The translations under genes and the position numbers were made by a program. DNA of 64,000 nt from assembly GCA_965204775.1 (NCBI GenBank), contig CBDBFH010000029.1:124001-188000 (forward strand), in the 5' to 3' direction. The notes below the pieces were generated by a model. It was not told the DNA's origin. It saw only the letters and a program-made list of their open reading frames with translations, and did not search any database. Below are positions 60,004 to 64,000 of the stretch, one piece after another (position 1 is the first letter of the stretch; each line of letters begins with the position of its first letter). The DNA is from CBDBFH01 sp965204775 (GTDB taxonomy: Bacteria; Pseudomonadota; Alphaproteobacteria; JAPOUT01; G958296285).

Positions 60004-61460
60004 GAACCGCCGCCCCCGAAAACCTGATCACCGGCGAAACCGGCGCGTGGGAAATCGTGATCGGGATCGAAGCCCACGCCCAGATCTCCTCGCGGGCCAA
60101 ATTGTTCTCCGAAGCCGGAACCGCCTTCGGCCTTCAGCCGAATATGCAGGTCAGTTTCCTCGACGCCGCCATGCCCGGCATGCTGCCCGTGGTCAACCGG
60201 GTCTGCGTCGAGCAGGCCGTGCGCGCCGCGCTCGGGCTGGGGGCGCGGATCAATCTGCGCTCGATCTTCGAGCGCAAGAACTATTTCTACCCCGACCTGC
60301 CGCAGGGCTATCAGATCTCGCAATATGCCCTCCCGCTGGCCGAAGGCGGCGCATTGCCGATTGATCTGCCGGAGGGGCAGGCCGAGATCGGGATCGAGCG
60401 CCTGCATATCGAACAGGACGCCGGCAAGAGTCTGCACGAAGGGGAGGGGGCGAGTCTGGTCGATCTCAACCGCGCCGGGATCGCGCTGATGGAGATCGTC
60501 TCCCGTCCCGACATGCGCTCCGCCGCCGGGGCGCAGGCCTATATGCGCAAATTGCGCACCCTCCTGCGCTATCTCGAAGTGTGCGACGGCAATATGGAGC
60601 AGGGCTCGCTGCGCGCCGACCTCAATGTTTCCGTCCGCCGCCCCGGCGAAGAAATGGGAACGCGCTGCGAAATCAAGAACGTCAATTCCATCCGCTTCAT
60701 CGGGCAGGCGGCCAACTATGAAGCGCGCCGCCAAATCGCCCTGATCGAGTCGGGCGGGAAGGTTCTCCAGCAGACCCGCCTGTTCGATCCGGCCCGCGGC
60801 GCGACCCGGACCATGCGCTCGAAAGAGGAGGCGCATGATTACCGCTACTTCCCCGACCCCGATCTGCCTCCTCTCGTCGTGACGTCGCAGAAGGTCGAGG
60901 CGCTCGCCGCCGGACTCCCCGAATTGCCCGACGCCAAAAAGAAGCGCTTCATCGAATCCTACGGTCTGCCGGCTTATGACGCCTCGGTTCTGACCGCCGC
61001 GCGCGCCCATGCCGACTTCTTCGAGCAGGCTGCACAGGGCCATGATCCCAAAGCGGTCGCCAACTGGATGCTCGGCGACTTCTTCGGCGCGCTCAACAAG
61101 GCGGGCCTCGATATCAGCGAACAAAAAATCGCTCCCCAACAGCTGGGAAGCCTCTGTGCGCTCATCGCCGAGGGAATCATATCGGGCCGAATCGCCAAGC
61201 AGGTTTTCGAAATTATGTTCAAAACCGGACAGGACCCGGCGCAAATTGTCGAAGAAAAGGGCTGGCGGCAGGTCAGCGATGAAGGCGCAATTGACTCTCT
61301 TGTCGAACAGGTTCTCGCTGCACATCCCGACAAGGCGCAGCTCGCCCGCAACAAGCCGCAGCTGCTTGGCTGGTTTGTCGGCCAGGCCATGAAATCCAGT
61401 TCTGGCAAGGCGAATCCGGCAAGTGTAAACAAAGTCTTGCGAAAAAAACTGGACCTCTGA
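60000..61460 (+). CDS. gatB: Aspartyl/glutamyl-tRNA amidotransferase subunit B
   Basis: A 486-residue GatB that activates the misacylated tRNA by phosphorylation. WEIVIGIEAHAQISSRAKLFS, NRVCVEQAVRAALGLGARI, FYPDLPQGYQISQY, HIEQDAGKSLH, SLRADLNVSVRRPGEEMGTRCEIKNVNS and the C-terminal YqeY-like tail are all complete. The first base of the ATG is the last A before the gatA stop. The gene ends the core cluster. Confidence 0.96.
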   Translation: MRTAAPENLITGETGAWEIVIGIEAHAQISSRAKLFSEAGTAFGLQPNMQVSFLDAAMPGMLPVVNRVCVEQAVRAALGLGARINLRSIFERKNYFYPDLPQGYQISQYALPLAEGGALPIDLPEGQAEIGIERLHIEQDAGKSLHEGEGASLVDLNRAGIALMEIVSRPDMRSAAGAQAYMRKLRTLLRYLEVCDGNMEQGSLRADLNVSVRRPGEEMGTRCEIKNVNSIRFIGQAANYEARRQIALIESGGKVLQQTRLFDPARGATRTMRSKEEAHDYRYFPDPDLPPLVVTSQKVEALAAGLPELPDAKKKRFIESYGLPAYDASVLTAARAHADFFEQAAQGHDPKAVANWMLGDFFGALNKAGLDISEQKIAPQQLGSLCALIAEGIISGRIAKQVFEIMFKTGQDPAQIVEEKGWRQVSDEGAIDSLVEQVLAAHPDKAQLARNKPQLLGWFVGQAMKSSSGKANPASVNKVLRKKLDL

Positions 61461-61548
61461 ACGCCTGCGCACTGCGCATTCGGCAGAGATTGGGAAACAT
61501 CCGAAGCCGAAAAATCATCCGCCCGCACATGACGCAACAGATGCGTTC

Positions 61549-61593
61549 GCGCAAAAAAATGCGAAAATTGTTGCTCTATTTATTTTTTTGCGC
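61549..61593. terminator. Perfect 12-bp inverted repeat with A7/T7 arms
   Basis: GCGCAAAAAAAT (61549-61560) is mirrored by ATTTTTTTGCGC (61582-61593) across 21 bases. Being about 90 bases after gatB, it may act as a terminator, in either direction, though the stem is AT-rich and the T-run is inside it. An alternative is a regulatory element of the next gene. Confidence 0.45.
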
Positions 61594-61604
61594 ATAGTTT
61601 CGGC

Positions 61605-61616
61605 GAATCATGATTC
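61605..61616. promoter_or_regulatory. 12-bp palindrome GAATCATGATTC
   Basis: A perfect palindrome sharing the ten-base core AATCATGATT with the TetR operator candidate at 40350. It lies about 140 bases ahead of the histone-like gene. Confidence 0.35.
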
Positions 61617-61705
61617 TTTTCTCTTTTGGCGGCGTGGATGATTTGATCATTCGGTGAAATGTTTCCGTCGCCGTCGGGAGTTTCGGATTGCATCATGCTC
61701 CAGCA

Positions 61706-61722
61706 CTCTCGGCTTTCGAGAG
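61706..61722 (+). other. Hairpin CTCTCG-GCTTT-CGAGAG
   Basis: A perfect 6-bp stem with a five-base loop, 35 bases before the start codon of the AKRK protein. Possible leader structure; role unknown. Confidence 0.35.
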
Positions 61723-61757
61723 ACAAGATTGACGAAACCTGAAAAGGGGTGTTCACC

Positions 61758-62042
61758 ATGCCTGTACGTAAAAGGTCAGCCAAGCGCAAGGCTCCGGCCA
61801 AGCGCAAGACCGCCAAGCGGAAAGTCGCCAAGCGCAAGGTCGCGAAGCGCAAGACCGCCAAGCGGAAAGTCGCGAAGCGGAAGACCGCCAAGCGCAAGAC
61901 CGCCAAGCGGAAAGTCGCAAAGCGCAAGACCGCCAAGCGGAAGGTCGCCAAGCGCAAGACCGCCAAGCGGAAAGTCGCGAAGCGGAAGACCGCCAAGCGC
62001 AAGACCGCAAGGCGCAAAACCGCAAGGCGGAAGAGCGCCTAG
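61758..62042 (+). CDS. Histone-H1-like AKRK-repeat protein
   Basis: A 94-residue protein made almost wholly of the pentapeptide AKRKT/AKRKV repeated about 15 times, ending ARRKTARRKSA. It contains no Asp or Glu. The composition is that of the C-terminal tail of histone H1 and of bacterial Hc2/AlgP-like DNA-compacting proteins, so DNA or RNA binding in the nucleoid is likely. The DNA itself is a 15-bp tandem repeat, prone to copy-number change. The ATG at 61758 was preferred over a GTG nine bases upstream. Confidence 0.85.
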   Translation: MPVRKRSAKRKAPAKRKTAKRKVAKRKVAKRKTAKRKVAKRKTAKRKTAKRKVAKRKTAKRKVAKRKTAKRKVAKRKTAKRKTARRKTARRKSA

Positions 62043-62053
62043 GCGCTCCACCG

Positions 62054-62818
62054 ATGGCAGTGGCAAAAAAGAAGAGAGCGCGCGGCGCTGCAAAGCCCGC
62101 GCGCTCCTCTTCGCCTCCTCCGGTCGAACTCTATTACTGGCCGACCCCGAATGGCTGGAAGATTTCGATTATGCTTGAGGAGTGCAAACTCCCCTATGTA
62201 ATGAAGCCGGTTAATATCGGGGCCGGGGAGCAGTTCAAGCGCTCGTTTCTGAAATTTTCGCCGAACAACCGAATGCCGGCGCTCATTGATCCGAAGGGTC
62301 CGGGGGGGCGTCCGATTGCGATTTTCGAGTCGGGGGCCATCCTGCAATATCTGGGCCGCAAGACGGGCCGGTTCTATCCCGCCGGAGAGCGGGGCCAGGT
62401 TGCGGTCGATCAGTGGCTGTTCTGGCAGATGGGCGGATTGGGCCCAATGGCCGGACAGGCCCATCACTTCCGCTTCTATGCCGCAGAGAGGAAACTCGTC
62501 TACGCCGTCAAGCGCTACACCGACGAGGTCAACCGCCTCTATGGAGTCATGGACAGGCAGCTGAAAAAGAACAGCTGGCTCGCCGGGCCGCGCTACTCCA
62601 TTGCCGACATGGCCGCCTGGCCCTGGGTCGTGCCGTGGAAAATGCAGGGCCAGGAGATCGACGACTTCCCCGCGCTGCGCAAATGGTTCGACCGCATCCG
62701 CGCCCGCCCCGCCGTCCAGCGCGGCATGGCGCTGGGCGCCGACTTGCGCAATCGCCCGCAGACCAAGACAGAGCAGGAAAAGGCCCGGAAAATCCTCTTC
62801 GGCCAGCGCGCCCGCTAA
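62054..62818 (+). CDS. Glutathione S-transferase family protein (YfcG/Ure2p-like)
   Basis: A 254-residue GST-fold protein. After a basic Lys/Ala/Arg-rich N-terminal tail (AVAKKKRARGAAKPARSSS) the thioredoxin-like domain reads VELYYWPTPNGWKISIMLEECKLPY and FLKFSPNNRMPALIDP, with ESGAILQYLGRKTGRFYP. The helical domain has LAGPRYSIADMAAWPWV. These are hallmarks of the Nu/Ure2p-like group that includes disulfide-bond oxidoreductase YfcG. It starts 11 bases after the histone-like gene, and the shared basic tail composition is notable. Confidence 0.9.
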   Translation: MAVAKKKRARGAAKPARSSSPPPVELYYWPTPNGWKISIMLEECKLPYVMKPVNIGAGEQFKRSFLKFSPNNRMPALIDPKGPGGRPIAIFESGAILQYLGRKTGRFYPAGERGQVAVDQWLFWQMGGLGPMAGQAHHFRFYAAERKLVYAVKRYTDEVNRLYGVMDRQLKKNSWLAGPRYSIADMAAWPWVVPWKMQGQEIDDFPALRKWFDRIRARPAVQRGMALGADLRNRPQTKTEQEKARKILFGQRAR

Positions 62819-62930
62819 ACGCCGCCGGATAACGTGTTTTTCCCCGCCGTTCGGGCTATAACGCCCTGAAACGCCCCTGAGATAATCTTGAAACGCTCTT
62901 GAAACGCTCTGGGCAAATGCGGAGACAGGC

Positions 62931-63797
62931 ATGGCCGAAGCGCTTGGCGATCTGATCAGCCTGCTCGATCTGGAAGACATCGAGCGCAATCTGTTCCGGG
63001 GCCGCTCGCCGGAAGACTACTTTTCGCGCGTCTTCGGCGGTCAGGTGCTGGGGCAGGCGCTGGTCGCCGCTTCGCGCACCATCGAAGGCGCGCGCGCCTG
63101 CCATTCGCTCCATGCCTATTTTCTGCGCCCCGGCGACCCCAAAATCCCGATCCTCTACGAAGTCGTGCGCAGCCGCGACGGGCGCAGCTTCTCCTCGCGC
63201 CGCGTGATTGCAATCCAGAAGGGCGAGGAGATTTTTCACATGTCCGCCTCGTTCCAGGAAGAGCAGACCGGCCTCGACCACGCCGTCGCCATGCCCCCGA
63301 ATGTGCCGGAGCCCGGCGCAGTCCGGGAAGAAATGACCCGGCGCAAGGAAATCCTCGCCAAAGTGCCCAAAGAGATAGCCACGCATTTTATCCACGAGCG
63401 CCCCATCGAATTGCGCCCCGTCAACCCGGTCGATTTTTTCGATCCCAGGCCCAGCCTTGACCCGCAATATGTCTGGTTTCGGGCCGTCAAGCCTTTGCCC
63501 GGCGATCCGCATATCCATTTATGCGTCCTCGCCTATGCCTCGGACATGACCCTGCTCGACACCTCGCTGACCCCGCACGGACTCAGCTGGTTTTCCGGCA
63601 AGGTCAAAATGGCCAGCATCGATCACGCGATGTGGTTCCACCGCCCGTTCCGGGCCGACCGGTGGCTGCTCTACGTCCAGGACAGCCCCAGCGCCAGCGC
63701 CGCGCGCGGCTTCAACCGCGGCCTGATCTATGCGCAGGACGGAACCCTCGTCGCCTCGGTCGCGCAGGAAGGGCTGATGCGGGTCGCCGGCGTTTAG
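62931..63797 (+). CDS. tesB: Acyl-CoA thioesterase II
   Basis: A 288-residue double-hotdog thioesterase that hydrolyses acyl-CoA to free acid and CoA. LLDLEDIERNLFRGRSPEDYFSRVFGGQVLGQALVAASRTI opens the first hotdog; FLRPGDPKIPILYEVVRSRDGRSFSSRRVIA follows; and the second hotdog has ASIDHAMWFHRPFRADRWLLYVQDSPSASAARGFNRG with QDGTLVASVAQEGLMR. All TesB signatures are intact. The 3' end overlaps the convergent mutase fragment by four bases. Confidence 0.95.
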   Translation: MAEALGDLISLLDLEDIERNLFRGRSPEDYFSRVFGGQVLGQALVAASRTIEGARACHSLHAYFLRPGDPKIPILYEVVRSRDGRSFSSRRVIAIQKGEEIFHMSASFQEEQTGLDHAVAMPPNVPEPGAVREEMTRRKEILAKVPKEIATHFIHERPIELRPVNPVDFFDPRPSLDPQYVWFRAVKPLPGDPHIHLCVLAYASDMTLLDTSLTPHGLSWFSGKVKMASIDHAMWFHRPFRADRWLLYVQDSPSASAARGFNRGLIYAQDGTLVASVAQEGLMRVAGV

Positions 63798-64000
63798 GCG
63801 TCTTCCCCTTTCCCCAGAACAATATTGTGCCCCAGATGGGAGGCCAGCGCCTGCAGCAGCTCGCAGGCCGCATCGGGCAGACTGGTTCCGGGCGGGAAGA
63901 CCGCCTTGACCCCGGCGGCACGCAATGCGGGAATGTCGCTTGGCGGAATGATCCCCCCGGCGGCCAGCATGATCTGTCCTGCGCCGGTCTCGTCGAGGGC
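63794..64000 (-). CDS. Methylmalonyl-CoA mutase-type B12-binding domain, C-terminal end
   Basis: The last 68 codons of a gene that continues beyond the window. Read on the minus strand it gives IMLAAGGIIPPSDIPALRAAGVKAVFPPGTSLPDAACELL, matching the conserved end of the cobalamin-binding domain of methylmalonyl-CoA mutase (GGxIPxxD ... GVxAxFxPGT). The usual FGPGT is FPPGT here. It fits the propionyl-CoA carboxylase genes; a related acyl-CoA mutase (ethylmalonyl or isobutyryl) is possible. Confidence 0.75.
   Translation of the reverse strand, partial: ALDETGAGQIMLAAGGIIPPSDIPALRAAGVKAVFPPGTSLPDAACELLQALASHLGHNIVLGKGEDA

Larger units (their letters stand above)
61461..61757. other. Upstream region of the histone-H1-like gene, rich in inverted repeats
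   Basis: About 297 bases, AT-rich in the middle, with three symmetrical elements listed separately and no gene. Promoter elements for the AKRK protein must lie here; TTGACG near 61731 has no -10 partner. Confidence 0.5.

Noticed and set aside
61780..62035. CRISPR or satellite repeat in the AKRK gene region
   Set aside because: The 15-bp periodicity is that of five-codon repeats in one uninterrupted reading frame with a start and a stop.

Overview
The window looks like a GC-rich alphaproteobacterial chromosome, order not resolved. Three things point there: a complete head-to-tail cluster of the Rhodobacter capsulatus gene transfer agent (RcGTA) type, the order trpG-trpD-trpC-moaC-moeA, and the order glyA-nrdR-ribD-ribE-ribBA-ribH-nusB-thiL. 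Codon use is strongly C/G-ending across most of the window. Three genes stand out as clearly AT-richer and probably foreign: a BstYI-like endonuclease (about 22 kb), trpC (about 30 kb) and a large helicase-nuclease (44.5-48.2 kb).

Layout. 1-14.3 kb: GTA/phage-type packaging, head and tail genes, all on the + strand and mostly overlapping by a few bases, from a small-terminase-like fragment to the giant baseplate protein and a DUF2793 protein. 14.4-18.3 kb: SDR dehydrogenase, nitroreductase, two-domain glutaredoxin, CcmI-like TPR protein and a GH46 chitosanase-fold protein. 18.4-21.9 kb: propionyl-CoA carboxylase beta and alpha. 21.9-24.7 kb (minus): BstYI-like restriction enzyme, lipB, nfeD, SPFH protein. 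24.9-28.1 kb: siroheme synthase N-domain, APS reductase, tRNA-Leu, mgtE, DUF1489. 28.1-36.0 kb (minus): ppiD-like, trpE, trpG, trpD, trpC, moaC, moeA. 36.1-43.4 kb: tpiA, a frameshifted wax ester synthase/DGAT gene, alpha/beta hydrolase, TetR with a 16-bp palindromic operator candidate, two FAD monooxygenases and tRNA-Thr. 43.5-49.9 kb: an internally deleted Baeyer-Villiger monooxygenase pseudogene, the helicase-nuclease, an acyl-CoA synthetase. 49.9-51.5 kb: non-coding repeat-rich stretch (a duplicated 107-bp element, an XRE regulator, a 20/40-bp tandem repeat and many palindromic elements). 51.5-61.5 kb: glyA, nrdR, riboflavin genes, nusB, thiL, gatCAB. 61.5-64 kb: a histone-H1-like AKRK repeat protein, a GST-family protein, acyl-CoA thioesterase II and the C-terminal end of a methylmalonyl-CoA mutase-type protein.

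How the genes fit together. The carboxylase pair and the mutase fragment suggest propionyl-CoA to succinyl-CoA conversion. The acyl-CoA synthetase, thioesterase and WS/DGAT suggest active fatty-acid and storage-lipid metabolism. The accessory interest lies in a restriction endonuclease with no methyltransferase in the window, a stand-alone helicase-nuclease resembling single-gene defence proteins, the GTA cluster, two decayed or interrupted genes, and several unexplained repeats and palindromes. Gene identities come from motif recognition by eye; no database search was possible.
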